Positions 51,630-61,506 are shown, counted from the stretch's first letter. The stretch: 64,000 nt of DNA from JAWKHR01 sp041394725 (GCA_041394725.1 JAWKHR010000030.1:13047-77046); one strand, 5' to 3'. The notes: generated by a model from the letters alone, not told the origin. A program made the numbers and translations.

Positions 51630-52947
51630 GCGCGTCCTGCTGTGCGGGCCGGTCTTTCCGGCCCTCGGCGTCGGCGGCCTGCCGCTGGCTCTCGCCGACG
51701 TCGCGCGCGCGCTCGAGGCGCGCGGCTGGTCGGTGGACCTCGCCATCACGCCCGACGCGCTCGGCCTCGACGCGTCGGCCGCGGCGACGACCGTGGTGCC
51801 GCGCTGGACGACTCGTCGGTGGGCGTGGACGCCGCGGTTCGCCTGGCTGCCCTCGCGCGCGCGGACGCTGTTCCAGCACGCGCTGGGCGGCGGCGGCGTC
51901 GCCGCCACGCAGTCGGCCGCCCTCCACGCGCTCGACGCGCGCCTGCGCCGCGAGCGCTACGACGCGGTCATCGCGCACCTCCACCAGCCCGTCCCGGGCA
52001 TCGCGCGGTTCGCAACCGCGCGGCATCCCGCAGTGCTGCTCACGTCGCTCGACGCGCTCGCGGGCGAACGCGCGCTCGCCCGCTGGCTCTGGATCCCGCG
52101 CGCGCTCGGGCGGCTCCGGCGCCGACGGTTCCACCCGGATCTCTACCGGCCGGTCGATCCGCGGCGCCTCCGGGCCGTCGCGTTCGGGAGCGGCGCCTGG
52201 CGCGACGAGGCGGTGGCCCGGGGCGTGCCGGCCGGCGTGACCCGCGTCATCCCGTTCGGGGTTCCGCGGCCGCGGCCCCTCCGCGAGCCCGCCTCCGTGT
52301 CCGGCCGGCTGCTCTGGGTGGGCCGGTTGAGCCCGGAGAAGGGCCTGCACGTGTTCCTGGACGCCGTGGCGGCGCTGCGGACGTCACGCCCCGTCACGCT
52401 GACCGCCATCTGCGGCGCCGGCCCCGATCGGTACCGCGACGCGATCGAGCGCCAGATCGCCGCGCTCGGCCTCACCGGCGCGGTGCGGCTGCTCCGGCCG
52501 GTGACGCGCACGGCACTCGGCGGCTACTACGCGAGTCACGACGCGCTGCTCTTCCATTCGTGCTTCCGCGAGCCCGTCGCGCTGGTGCTCATGGAGGCGT
52601 TTGCCGCCGGCCTGCCGGTGGTCGCGCCGGAGCGCCAGGCGCCGGGCGGCCTCATCGAGCCGGACGCCACGTGCGTCTGCTTCCCCTCGGATTCGCCCCC
52701 CGACGTCTCCGCGGCCATCGCGCGCGCGCTCGACGACGACGCGTTGCGACGACGGGTGCGGGCGGGCGCGCACGCGACGGTCACCGCCCGCGCGTCGTTC
52801 GACGCGATGGGCGACGCGTACGACGCGGTGCTGCGCGAGCTGACCGGCGCGGGCCCCGACCACCCGCCGGCGCCCGGCCGCGGACACGACGACGCCGGTC
52901 GTGCGTCGCGCCCACGCGCCGACGCGCCGGTCACCACGCCGGCATGA
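51601..52947 (+). CDS. Glycosyltransferase, GT-B fold (GT4-like)
   Basis: 448 residues. The GTG start overlaps the BKACE end by 29 bp; no later start keeps the first strand (RRVLLCGPVFPALGVGGLPL). The acceptor domain holds IAHLHQPVPGIARF. The nucleotide-sugar domain has RLLWVGRLSPEKGLHVFLDA, then GPDRYRDAIERQIAALGL and, near 310, the EPVALVLMEAFAAGLPVVAP motif with the EX7E pattern of GT4. It likely adds a sugar to a lipid-linked glycan at the cytoplasmic face. The last 30 residues are low-complexity. Confidence 0.88.
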   Translation: MTAPSPPPARRVLLCGPVFPALGVGGLPLALADVARALEARGWSVDLAITPDALGLDASAAATTVVPRWTTRRWAWTPRFAWLPSRARTLFQHALGGGGVAATQSAALHALDARLRRERYDAVIAHLHQPVPGIARFATARHPAVLLTSLDALAGERALARWLWIPRALGRLRRRRFHPDLYRPVDPRRLRAVAFGSGAWRDEAVARGVPAGVTRVIPFGVPRPRPLREPASVSGRLLWVGRLSPEKGLHVFLDAVAALRTSRPVTLTAICGAGPDRYRDAIERQIAALGLTGAVRLLRPVTRTALGGYYASHDALLFHSCFREPVALVLMEAFAAGLPVVAPERQAPGGLIEPDATCVCFPSDSPPDVSAAIARALDDDALRRRVRAGAHATVTARASFDAMGDAYDAVLRELTGAGPDHPPAPGRGHDDAGRASRPRADAPVTTPA

Positions 52948-54257
52948 GTCGCACGGTCCGGGCCACGCAATGGACGGCCGCCGGCTTCGGCGTCCAGTTC
53001 GTGGGCCAGGTGGCGCGCGTGGTGCTGCTGGCCCACGTGCTCTCGCCGGCGGATCTCGGGCGGTTCCTCGTGCTGCGGAGCGTGGTGGGTGTCGCGGGGC
53101 TGGCGGCGCAGGGCGGCCTCGGGCCCGTGGGGCTGCGCCGGATCGCGGGCGCGGCCGGTGACGCCGCCGCCCGGCACGGCGTGGTCGCGTCCGTCCTGCC
53201 ACTCGCGGCGGCCGGCGCGGTCGTCGCCGCGGTCCTCACCGCGGGAGGCGTGGTCGCCGCGGGATTCGCGCCCGTCGAGGCGGGCGCGGCCGGGATCCTC
53301 GTCGTGGCCGCGGCCCTGTCGCCGGTCCTCGCCGACCTGGCGCGCGGCCTCGACCTGACGCGGGCCGCCGTCGCGATCGAGCGCGGGCTCGCCACGCTCC
53401 TCGAGGTCGTGGTGCTGGCCGTGGTCCTCTTCCGTCTCCGCGGGTCCGGCGACCCGTTCGCATCCTTCCGCGAGGTGCTCGTCGTCATCGCGATCGTCGC
53501 GGTCGTCCCCGTCCTCCTGCTCGCCTGGCGCGTCGCGCGGGCGGCGCCGCCGGTCGCGAATGCCACGCCGGTCGCCTCCGGGCCGGCGGCCCCGGCGTCG
53601 GTTGCGGAAGCCCGTGAGTCGCGGGTCCCCGCGCGGACACTCGTCGCCGAGTCGTGGCCCGTCACGGTCAACGGCCTGCTGTGGCGGGGGCTGGGCGAAG
53701 TGGATCTGTGGCTCGTCGGCGGGCTGGCCGGCGCCCCGGCGGCCGGCGTCTACGGCATCGCGATGCGGCTGGCGGCGGCGCTGCAGGGCCCGGTGGCCAT
53801 CGGCGCGTACGCGCTGGCGCCGCCGATCGCCCGGCACCATGCCGCGGGCCGACGCGACGCGCTCGAATCCCTGCTGCGGCGCGCCGCCCGCTGGATGACG
53901 CTCGGCTCGGTGGCCGGCTACGCCGCGGTGGCGGCGATCGGTGCCGACGGTCTCGCGCGGATCTTCGGGGCCGACTACGGGCGGGCCTGGCCGCTCTTCC
54001 TCGTGCTCGGTCTCGGCCAGGTCGTCAACGCCATCTGCGGCCTCGGCGGCACGACGCTGCTGATGATCGGCCGCCCGCGCGCGCTGATGGGCATCTCGCT
54101 CGCCTGCAGCGCCATCACCATTGGCGGGGGCTGGCTCCTGATTCCCCATCTCGGCCCGATGGGCGCGGCCCTCGCGACGGCCGCGGGCGTCGTCGTCCAG
54201 AACGCCTTGATGGTGGGGGCGGTCCGCCGCTACGCTGGCGTCCGTGTCCATGCCTGA
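52944..54257 (+). CDS. Oligosaccharide flippase (Wzx/MATE-like)
   Basis: 437 residues, ATG overlapping the preceding stop by four bases. Twelve or so hydrophobic segments; the opening AAGFGVQFVGQVARVVLLAH, LSPADLGRFLVLRSVVGVAG and the later WRGLGEVDLWLVGGLAGAPA with GVYGIAMRLAAALQGP resemble polysaccharide-exporter flippases. It probably turns a lipid-linked oligosaccharide to the periplasmic side. Together with the glycosyltransferase and the two acyltransferases that follow it forms a small glycan-assembly set. Confidence 0.85.
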   Translation: MSRTVRATQWTAAGFGVQFVGQVARVVLLAHVLSPADLGRFLVLRSVVGVAGLAAQGGLGPVGLRRIAGAAGDAAARHGVVASVLPLAAAGAVVAAVLTAGGVVAAGFAPVEAGAAGILVVAAALSPVLADLARGLDLTRAAVAIERGLATLLEVVVLAVVLFRLRGSGDPFASFREVLVVIAIVAVVPVLLLAWRVARAAPPVANATPVASGPAAPASVAEARESRVPARTLVAESWPVTVNGLLWRGLGEVDLWLVGGLAGAPAAGVYGIAMRLAAALQGPVAIGAYALAPPIARHHAAGRRDALESLLRRAARWMTLGSVAGYAAVAAIGADGLARIFGADYGRAWPLFLVLGLGQVVNAICGLGGTTLLMIGRPRALMGISLACSAITIGGGWLLIPHLGPMGAALATAAGVVVQNALMVGAVRRYAGVRVHA

Positions 54258-54904
54258 GCCCGCCCGACGCTCCCCGGCGCGGTCGCTGGCGCGCGCGATC
54301 GCGTCGGCGCTGGCGTGGTGCGCGATGGCGGCGGTGCTCGTGCCGTACCGGCTCCACGTGATCGCGTTCCTCAGCGGCTCGCGCCTGGTCGCGATGATCC
54401 CGGGCGCGTTCGGCGTGCTCGTCCGGCGGCACTGGTACCGGCGCACGCTGGCGGCCTGCGGCGACGACCTGCTCGTGGACTGGATGGGCGTCTTCAAGAC
54501 GCCGTCGGCGCGGGTCGGCCGGCGGGTGTTCGTCGGCAGCCTCTGCTGGATGGCGGAAGTGGACCTGCGCGACCACGTGATGATCGCGTCGCGCACGGCG
54601 GTGCAGGGCGGCGGCCGCACGCACGGCCTGGATCGCCTCGACGTGCCAATGACCGACCAGCCCGGCGACCTGACGACGGTCACGATCGGCCCGGACGTCT
54701 GGATCGGTACCGGCGCCACGATCCTGGCCGACGTCGCGCCGGGCACGGTCGTCGGCGCCGGGGCGGTGGTCACGCGGACGTTCCACGCGATCGATCCTCG
54801 CCGGCGTGCCCGCGCGCGTGCTGCGGGCGCGCGACGCACGGGAGATCGACGCGGACGCCGCCGCCGCGGCCGCCGCGGCGCCCCTGGAGATCACGCGTGG
54901 CTGA
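54244..54904 (+). CDS. Left-handed beta-helix acyltransferase (frameshifted)
   Basis: About 220 residues. GTG 54244 or ATG 54250 start, overlapping the flippase. An N-terminal hydrophobic stretch is followed by hexapeptide repeats VTIGPDVWIGTGATILADVA, PGTVVGAGAVVTR, the LbH fold of serine-acetyltransferase-like O-acetyltransferases. Near 54790 the frame shifts (HAIDPRRRARARAAG), whereas the next frame gives ILAGVPARVLRARDA, the standard end of the fold. Ten bases lie where nine or twelve are expected. It would acetylate a sugar of the glycan. Confidence 0.72.
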
Positions 54905-55534
54905 TCGGCCCCTCGTCATCCTCGGGGCGGGGACGTTCGCGATCGAGGCACTGGAGATCGCCGAGCTCGCCGGGGGCTTCCGGCCGATCGCGTTCGCGGT
55001 GTCCGATCCGCCGGTGCCGGGCACGACGCACGCCGGGCTGCCCGTCATCCACGTCGACGACCTGCCCGCGCCCGACGCCATCGTCGTCGCGACCGGCATC
55101 GTCAGCACGCGCCGGCGTCACATCGTCCGGCCGGTGGCCGCGCGGGGCTACGCGTTCACGGCGCTCGTGCACCCGTCGGCGATCGTCTCGCCACGCGCGC
55201 GGGTCGAACCGGGCGCGACGGTCGGGGCGGGCGTCATCATCGCGTCGCATGCCCGCGTCGGCGCGCACGTGCTGATCAACCGCGGCGCGAACATCGGCCA
55301 CGACGACGTGCTCGAGCCGTTGCGACGGTCGGCCCCGGCGCGACGCTGGCCGGCGCGGTGACGGTCGGCGAGGGCGCGTACGTCGCCGTCGGCGCGGTGG
55401 TGCGCGATCACCTGACGATCGGCGCGGGCGCGGTCGTGGCGGCGGGCGCCGTCGTGGTCAAGCCGGTCGGCGCGCACACGCTCGTCGCCGGCTGCCCCGC
55501 CGCGGTCGTGCGCACCGACGTGGACGGCCTCTAG
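54897..55534 (+). CDS. PglD/NeuD-like sugar O-acyltransferase (frameshifted)
   Basis: About 212 residues after repair, the usual PglD length. GTG 54897 overlaps the previous stop. N-terminal nucleotide-sugar binding part: ILGAGTFAIEALEIAELA; then beta-helix ARVEPGATVGAGVIIASHAR, VGAHVLINRGANIGHDDVLE with the catalytic His. At about 55320 one C is missing (CCGTTGCG): the next frame continues FATVGPGATLAGAVTVGEGA, YVAVGAVVRDHLTIGAGAVV and ends VAGCPAAVVRTD. It would N- or O-acetylate a nucleotide sugar. Confidence 0.78.
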
Positions 55535-55540
55535 GCCGAG

Positions 55541-56349
55541 TCACCGCGGGGTCGCGGCCGGCGGCCGTGGGTCGTCGAAGCTGACCGACTTGACGCTCCA
55601 GGTGGTCTGGAGGCCGCGGACGAGGCGCGTCGTGCGGTGCGGCACCTTGATGCCGTCCACGTCGCGGTAGTCACTCCAGGTGACGTCGCCGAATCGCGCC
55701 GGCAGGTGCGTCACCGGGTCGAACTCGAGGACCTTCGGTTCGCCCGCGCCGGTGACCCACAGCGCGTTCGCGTCGTACGGCACCGGTCGAAACGCACCGG
55801 CACGGCCGCGAACGACGCCGCGAGCAGGCCGAGCGTCGTGGTGAGAAACGCCTCGCGGGTCTCGCGCCGGAGGTTGTCGAGCATGGCCTGGTTCGGATCG
55901 ACCGGCCGCACCTCGGGCCGGCTGAACGGCGCCTGCTCGATGCGAGTTGGCAGGTCGAGGACCACCTCGCCCTTCTCGATGGCCAGCGTGCGGCCTCCGG
56001 CCACCGGTCGGAGGGGCGTGATCCCGTCGGAGGCGAACGTGCGGTTGCCGATCGGAACGTCCAGCGACGAGGTGGTCATCGCGAACGTGTCGGGAAGCTC
56101 GCAGGTGATCTCGTAGTGCGCGTAGCCGCGCGCGTGGCTGTCCAGGCGTGCGCTCTCGGTCGAGCCCTTGATGACGAACCGCTCGACGGCCGACAGGCGC
56201 GCGTCGCCGCCGAGCGCGGCGCGCGCCCGGGCGAGCAGGGTCTCGACGATGACCCGGCGAGGATTCTGGGACGGCTGGTGGGCGGCGGCCGGCGCGATGG
56301 CGATCGCGGCAGCGGCCAGGGTCACGGCGACACGGTTGGACGTGCGCAT
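55541..56349 (-). CDS. Secreted LolA-like protein (frameshifted)
   Basis: About 269 residues after repair. Start ATG 56349 has GGGGAG nearby and a signal peptide MRTSNRVAVTLAAAAIAIAP with AAA-H cleavage. Body strands: RFVIKGSTESARLDSHARGY, FAMTTSSLDVPIGNRTFASD, then LEFDPVTHLPARFGDVTWSD, VDGIKVPHRTTRLVRGL. These beta strands resemble LolA/LolB-like outer-membrane lipoprotein sorting folds, but the link is weak. Near 55787 one C appears lost (VRFDRCRTT instead of VRFDPVPYDANALWVTG), splitting the gene into two apparent parts. Confidence 0.6.
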
Positions 56350-56380
56350 GGGCGACTCCCCGGCAGGCGGTGGCGGGGAC

Positions 56381-56386
56381 AGTATA
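56381..56386 (-). promoter_or_regulatory. -10 box of the LolA-like gene
   Basis: On the minus strand TATACT lies 31 bp before ATG 56349, with no -35. A TATACT for the opposite-strand kinase gene is 47 bp away. Confidence 0.35.
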
Positions 56387-56432
56387 GGGGAGGCGCCTGG
56401 CGGAACGGGCCTGGAAACCTGAGCCGGTCCGG

Positions 56433-56438
56433 TATACT
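56433..56438 (+). promoter_or_regulatory. -10 box of the second kinase gene
   Basis: GG-TATACT ends 12 bases before ATG 56451; no -35 consensus is seen. The spacing equals that of the BKACE gene. Confidence 0.42.
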
Positions 56439-56450
56439 CAGGCCTTTCCA

Positions 56451-59391
56451 ATGTACCGGCCGGAGCCTGGCACTCTCGTCGGGCACTATCGCCTGGAGCG
56501 CCCCCTGGGCGCCGGCGGTATGGGCGAGGTCTTCCTTGCCCGGGATACCCGTCTGAAGCGGCGGGTCGCCATCAAGTTCCTCACGCGCGCCACCGACGAC
56601 CACGCGCGGCGCCAGCTGCTGCGCGAGGCCCGCGCCATCGCCGCGGTGGACCATCCCGGTATCTGCGGCGTGCACGAAGTCGCGTCCGATCCGGCGGCGG
56701 GCGACTTCATCGTCATGCAGTACGTCGAGGGCGAGACGCTCGCCGCGCGGCTCGCGCGCGGGCCGATGCCGCCCGGCGAGGCCCTCGAACTCGCCGATGC
56801 GATGGCGGCGGCACTTCAGGCCGCGCACGCGGCGGGCGTGATCCACCGCGACCTGAAGCCGCAGAACGTCATCCTCACCGCCGATGGGAGCCCGCGGCTG
56901 CTCGACTTCGGCATCGCGCGCCGCGTGCCCGTCCGTCCGGACGACGACCACAGCACGACCACGGCGTCGGCCGATGCCGGGGTCTTCGCCGGCACGCCGG
57001 CCTACATGCCCGGCGCCCGAGCAGGTCGAAGGAATAGCCGGTCGACGCGCGCACGGATCTTCGCGCTCGGCTGCGTGCTGTACGAGTGCCTCACGGGCCG
57101 GCGCGTTCACCGGCCGACCGCCGTCGCCGTGCTTTCCATCACGTCTGCACGACGATCCCAGTCCGCCCTCGACGGTCACGAAGCACCTGGACCCGCGCCA
57201 CGACGCGCTCTGCGCGCGGCTGCTCGCGAAGGCGCCAGCCGACCGGCCGGCGTCGGCCACCGAGGTCCGCGCGGCGATCGCGGCGCTGACCGCGGGTGGC
57301 GAACCGTGGGTCGGCGCCGGGCGCGACACCGCCTCGAGGCGCCTGCCGCGACGAGTGGTTCACGTCGCGGCGATGGCCACGCTCGTCGCGATCGCCGCGG
57401 CCGCGTGGGCCTGGTCGGGGCGCGCCGTGACCGCGGCCCCGGTGCCGGCCGCCGCCGAGCGCTGGTTCGAGCGCGGGCTCGACCTGCTGCGCGAGGGCAG
57501 CTACGAAAGCGCCCGGGCGGCGTTCCAGGAGGCCGTGGGACTCCATCCGGCCTACGTCGAGGCCTACGCGCGGCTCGCCGAGGCGAGCGCGGAAGCCGAC
57601 GATGAGCGCGACGCGCAGGCGGCGCTGCTGAAGGTGACCGAACTCGTGCCCGACGCGACCCGTCTGGCCGCGTCGGATCGCCTGCGGCTCGACGCGGTGC
57701 GGGCGTCGGTGCTGCACGAACCCGTGAAGGCCATCGCCGCCTACCGGGCCCTGGCCGAGGCGGCGCCGTCGGATCCCGGCGGCTGGCTCGACGTCGGCCG
57801 CGCCGAGGAGGCCGACGGCAACCGCGCGGCGGCCCGGGATGCCTACGCCGAAGCCGTGCGTCTCGATCCCCAGCGCGCCTCCGCGCACCTGCGGCTCGGC
57901 GCCATGCAGGCGCACAACGGCGACACCGCCAGCGCGCTGGCGTCGGTGCGCGAGGCGATCCGCCTCTACGCGGCCGCCTCCAACGTCGAGGGCGAGGCGG
58001 AGGCGCAGCTCCGGCTGGCCATCATCCACAACAACACGTCGCAGGCCGCGCCGGCGCGCGCGGCGGCCAACCGCGTCGTCGAGCTGGCCGCCGACCCGCG
58101 CTACCTGTCGCTGCGCCTGCGCGCCCGCTTCGAGCTGGCCCGCACCGCCGTGTCTACGGGCGCGCTGCGCGAGGCCGAAACGCTCGCGACCGACGCGGTG
58201 CGCGAGGCCACCGACGCCAGCCTGCCGTCGGTCGCCGCCGACGGCCTGATCGATCTCGGCACCACGCTGATGATCGGCGACCGACTCACGGACGCCGACG
58301 CGCGGTTCGACCGGGCGATCGACCTCGCCGGGGGCGGGCGGGCGCCGCGAACCGAGATGCGCGCCCGGCTCCAGCAGGCCTCGCTCCGACTCCGGCAGGA
58401 CCGGTACGACGACGCGCTCGCGCTGTCCGAGGCGCCGCTGGCGTTCTACGCCGGCGGCCGCTACCCGCGGCTCGAGGCGACGGCGAAGAACATCCGCTCG
58501 CGGGCGCTCGAGTACCTCGAGCGCTACGACGACGCCAGCCGGCTCGCCGACGAGGTCCTCCGCTTCGCCGATCGCATCGGCGACGACGGCCTGGCGGCCG
58601 TGGCCCTCGACAACCTCGCCGGCCAGTTGACGAAGCTCGGTGCCCTGCCGCGCGCCCTCGGCTACCGCCAGCGCATCGAGGACGCCCGTCGCGCGCAGAA
58701 CGCCCACGTCTACCTGGCCTACGCGCTCGTGAGCCGCGCCGAGCTGCTGATCCAGCTCGGCCGGGGCGCCGAGGCCGACGCGCCGCTGGCCGAGGTCGAG
58801 CAGCGCATCGCCGAGGGCCACGAGGCCTACACGGGCCGGCGCAACCGGGTCGCGCTCGCGCGCGCGCTGCAGGCCGCGGCGGCCGGCCGGGACGCCGACG
58901 TCATTCGCTACGCCGACCGCGTCGATCGATCCGGCGAGCCGACGGAGACGTCCCTGCTCGCGCAGGCCGCCGGGGAACTGGCCCGCGTCCACCTCGGCCG
59001 CGCCCGCGCGACGACCGAGACGCTCGTCGGCTGGGCGCGCGCCGCCTCGTCGTCGTCCAGCCGGCGGGAAATCGCCTGGCGGGTGGGCCTGGCACTGCTC
59101 GCGGGCGGCGAACCCGGTGCGGTCCCTGGCGTCGCGCGCGAGGCGGCGGCCAGTGCGCGTGCGGTCGGGAACCGGGAACTGGCCTGGCGCCTGCAGGCGC
59201 TCCTCGCACTGGCGGGTCGCGCGGCCGGCGACGCCGCGGCCGCCGCAGCGGCGGCCGAGGCGCGGAACGACTTCGCGGCCCTCTCGGCCGCCTGGGGCGA
59301 CGGCGCCGGGAGCTATCTGCAGCGACGCGACCTCAGCGACCTTCGATCCGTCCTGAACACCCCCAGCGAAACATCAGGAGGACCCTCATGA
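56451..59391 (+). CDS. Serine/threonine kinase with TM helix and TPR domain (disrupted by indels)
   Basis: About 980 residues after repair. The kinase opens MYRPEPGTLVGHYRLERPLG with GAGGMGEVFLARD, VAIKFL, HRDLKPQNVILTAD and LLDFGIARR. Between 57009 and 57147 several indels scramble the activation segment: extra CCCG after YM, an extra T after EG, two bases missing before FALGCVLYECLTG, and losses round AVLS. After 57148 the frame is clean: HDDPSPPSTVTKHLDPRHD, a membrane helix VVHVAAMATLVAIAAAAWAW (about 57355-57420), then TPRs to the end. Without the indels it would be a membrane kinase with periplasmic or cytoplasmic TPRs. Its stop overlaps the next gene by four bases. Confidence 0.78.
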
Positions 59392-59933
59392 GCGAGTTCC
59401 GCATGTCCCTGGCGCAACGCATGTTCGTCGGCATCGTCGTGGTCGCGATCGTCGGCATCCTCCTCTGGTTCCTGAAGGGTGGCGACGAGGACCGGCCGCC
59501 GATCATCGTCGAGAACGGATCCTCCATCGACCTCCAGTTCACCCGCCAGGGCGGCCGCTGGGACAACCACAGCGCGGCCGACGATGGCGAGGTCGGGACG
59601 GACCTGGATCGGTGGGGCCAGTTCATCCCGAAGGGCAAGGACGCGTCGGGCCTCGCGGTAAACGTCAACGGCTGTCAGGACTCGGGGGCCGCCCTGACCG
59701 TGCAGTTCGACAGCATGGGCGTGGCCGAGACGCTGTCGCTGCGCATCAGCCCCAACAAGGGCGGAGGCAATCGGCACGTGGACGTGGTGCTGCCACCCTC
59801 GCTCACGGCGCAGGCGACGAACAACACCGGCGCCAAGGTGCTGGGGGTGTCGGCCACCGGCGGTGAGACGCTGCGAAAGGTCGGCAACTGCGAGGTGACC
59901 GGGAACTCCTTCCAGGTCACGATCAAGCAGTAG
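59388..59933 (+). CDS. Membrane-anchored protein of unknown function, coupled to the kinase
   Basis: 181 residues. ATG shares ATGA with the kinase stop, and the ribosome site AGGAGG lies in the kinase end. Residues about 12-28 (FVGIVVVAIVGILLWFL) are one N-terminal helix; the rest is soluble, with two cysteines (GCQDS, NCEVTG) and a beta-rich pattern (LSLRISPNKGGGNRHVDVVL). No family recognised. Tight coupling suggests a functional partner of the kinase-TPR protein, perhaps a substrate or sensor. Confidence 0.68.
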   Translation: MSEFRMSLAQRMFVGIVVVAIVGILLWFLKGGDEDRPPIIVENGSSIDLQFTRQGGRWDNHSAADDGEVGTDLDRWGQFIPKGKDASGLAVNVNGCQDSGAALTVQFDSMGVAETLSLRISPNKGGGNRHVDVVLPPSLTAQATNNTGAKVLGVSATGGETLRKVGNCEVTGNSFQVTIKQ

Positions 59934-60026
59934 CGGGAACGGCCGTCGCGTTCGAGGCGTGTGTGCGCCTGGGCGACCGCAAGACGTCGGGGATCATCTG
60001 GCGGGCCCAGGGTCGTGAGGGGCCTG

Positions 60027-60251
60027 TCAGGCGATCGCGTAGCGGTTCTTGTGGTTGGCGCGGTGGTACGCGGTCATGGCGGCGATGACATGGCAGAGCC
60101 AGCCGAGCAGGCCGCCGGTGCCGATCCACATCCCGGGCGTGATGATCAGCCAGAACAGGCCGCGCAGGAAGTCGCCGTTGTAGAACTGGCCGACGCCCGG
60201 GATGAGCAGGCTGAGCACGGCCGCCACGCCGGGGTTGTGCGGAGACGCCAT
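60027..60251 (-). CDS. Small TM2-like membrane protein
   Basis: 74 residues. VAAVLSLLIPGVGQFYNGDF followed by RGLFWLIITPGMW is the TM2-domain pattern (SLLxPGxGQFYxG), and a second helix lies at GGLLGWLCHVIAAMTAYHRA. The role of such proteins is unknown. The gene is short and at the edge of reliability, but the conserved TM2 words support it. Confidence 0.65.
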   Translation of the reverse strand: MASPHNPGVAAVLSLLIPGVGQFYNGDFLRGLFWLIITPGMWIGTGGLLGWLCHVIAAMTAYHRANHKNRYAIA

Positions 60252-60337
60252 GTCTCATTCGACGAGGACATCGGCGCGAGGGTTCGAGGGGACTCGGGCG
60301 ACACGGCGCCGGGGACAGTAGACTGCTTGATGGTCCC

Positions 60338-60739
60338 ATGGAGTCAAGCGACCGCCCGCGTCCGAATCCGCGTGGCACCCTGAGAAGACGCCTGGTCATC
60401 CTCGCGGCAGCGCTCGTGGTGGCCCGGCTCACCGCGGGCGGGTTGCCGTGGAGCTGGGGGTTCGTGGCCACCTACGCGGCGGTCGCGTTCATCGCGTATC
60501 TGCTGTGGCGCGACCGAGAAACGGCCGGGCGGCTCTGGCCCGGCCTGCTCGGCGGATTCGCCCCGATTTCCGGCTACGCTTTCTTTGGCGTTCTCTACGG
60601 CAGGATTTCAGTCTCCGAGGTCGTGTATCTCGCCGCGCTCGCCGGCGCCGCGAGCTGCGTGGGCATCCTGCTGGCCGAGGCGGCGCGCACGTGGTGGCGG
60701 GCGCATCGGCCGGCGTCGAGCCAGACCGTCGCGGACTGA
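60338..60739 (+). CDS. Hypothetical membrane protein
   Basis: 133 residues with four hydrophobic helices: LVILAAALVVARLTAGG, GFVATYAAVAFIAYLLW, LLGGFAPISGYAFFGVLYG and VVYLAALAGAASCVGILLAE. No known family. It is preceded by a short divergent gap to the TM2-like gene and followed by the cyclophilin gene, 47 bp away. Confidence 0.55.
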   Translation: MESSDRPRPNPRGTLRRRLVILAAALVVARLTAGGLPWSWGFVATYAAVAFIAYLLWRDRETAGRLWPGLLGGFAPISGYAFFGVLYGRISVSEVVYLAALAGAASCVGILLAEAARTWWRAHRPASSQTVAD

Positions 60740-60774
60740 CGGACGCCCGTTTGGCGCGCCACCAGCCGATCGCC

Positions 60775-60780
60775 TATTCT
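60775..60780 (+). promoter_or_regulatory. -10 box abutting the cyclophilin start
   Basis: TATTCT ends six bases before GTG 60787, so the mRNA should be leaderless; TTGGCG 19 bp further upstream is a possible weak -35. The position supports GTG 60787 as the true start over codons further upstream. Confidence 0.38.
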
Positions 60781-60786
60781 CGTTCC

Positions 60787-61416
60787 GTGCCGATCCGACG
60801 CTCGCTTCTCCGTCCTGCGCGTCCCCTTGCGCTGCTCCTCGCCCTCATCGTCCTCGCCTGGACCGCCGCGTGCAGTTCGCCCGGCAACCCGAAGGTGCCG
60901 AAGGGCGCGAAGAGTTCGGGCGGCAAGCACGCCGTCATCGAGACCGAGAAGGGCCCGATCGAGATCGAGTTCCTCGAGTCGGACGCGCCGACGGCGGTCG
61001 AGAACTTCCGGCTGCTCGCCGAGCACGGCTACTACGATGGCCTCACGTTCCACCGCATCGTCGAGGGCTTCATGATCCAGGGCGGCGATCCGTCCGGCGA
61101 CGGCACGGGCGGGCAGAGCGCGTGGGGCCCGCCGTTCAAGGACGAGATCAACCCCGCGTCGCCGCTCTACCAGAACGGCTACCGCCGCGGCCTGGTCGCG
61201 ATGGCCAACGCCGGACCGAACACCAACGGCAGCCAGTTCTTCATCCTGCAGGCGGACTATCCCCTGCCGCCGAACTACGTCATCTTCGCCCGCGTGACGT
61301 CCGGCATCGGCGTCGTCGATGCGATTGCCGCCGTGCCGACCAGGATGGGGGCCGACGGCGGCCAGAGCCAGCCGCTCCGGCCGCCGGTGATCCGGACGGT
61401 CACGGTCAAGCCGTAG
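60787..61416 (+). CDS. Peptidyl-prolyl cis-trans isomerase, cyclophilin-type lipoprotein
   Basis: 209 residues from GTG 60787, chosen because it follows a -10 box and opens the signal peptide PIRRSLLRPARPLALLLALI with lipobox WTAACSSP. The cyclophilin domain is complete: GPIEIEFLESDAPTAVENFR, GLTFHRIVEGFMIQGGDPSG with the catalytic Arg, NTNGSQFFILQ. It catalyses proline isomerisation in folding of exported proteins. Only one such gene is in the window. Confidence 0.92.
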   Translation: MPIRRSLLRPARPLALLLALIVLAWTAACSSPGNPKVPKGAKSSGGKHAVIETEKGPIEIEFLESDAPTAVENFRLLAEHGYYDGLTFHRIVEGFMIQGGDPSGDGTGGQSAWGPPFKDEINPASPLYQNGYRRGLVAMANAGPNTNGSQFFILQADYPLPPNYVIFARVTSGIGVVDAIAAVPTRMGADGGQSQPLRPPVIRTVTVKP

Positions 61417-61506
61417 CCGCGGGCGCGAGCCGGCGCCCGGTTCCCACGGCGCGGCCGGGCGACGCGTGGCCCGCCGTGAGATCGCCGTCAGCTCGACGTG
61501 AGCCCG

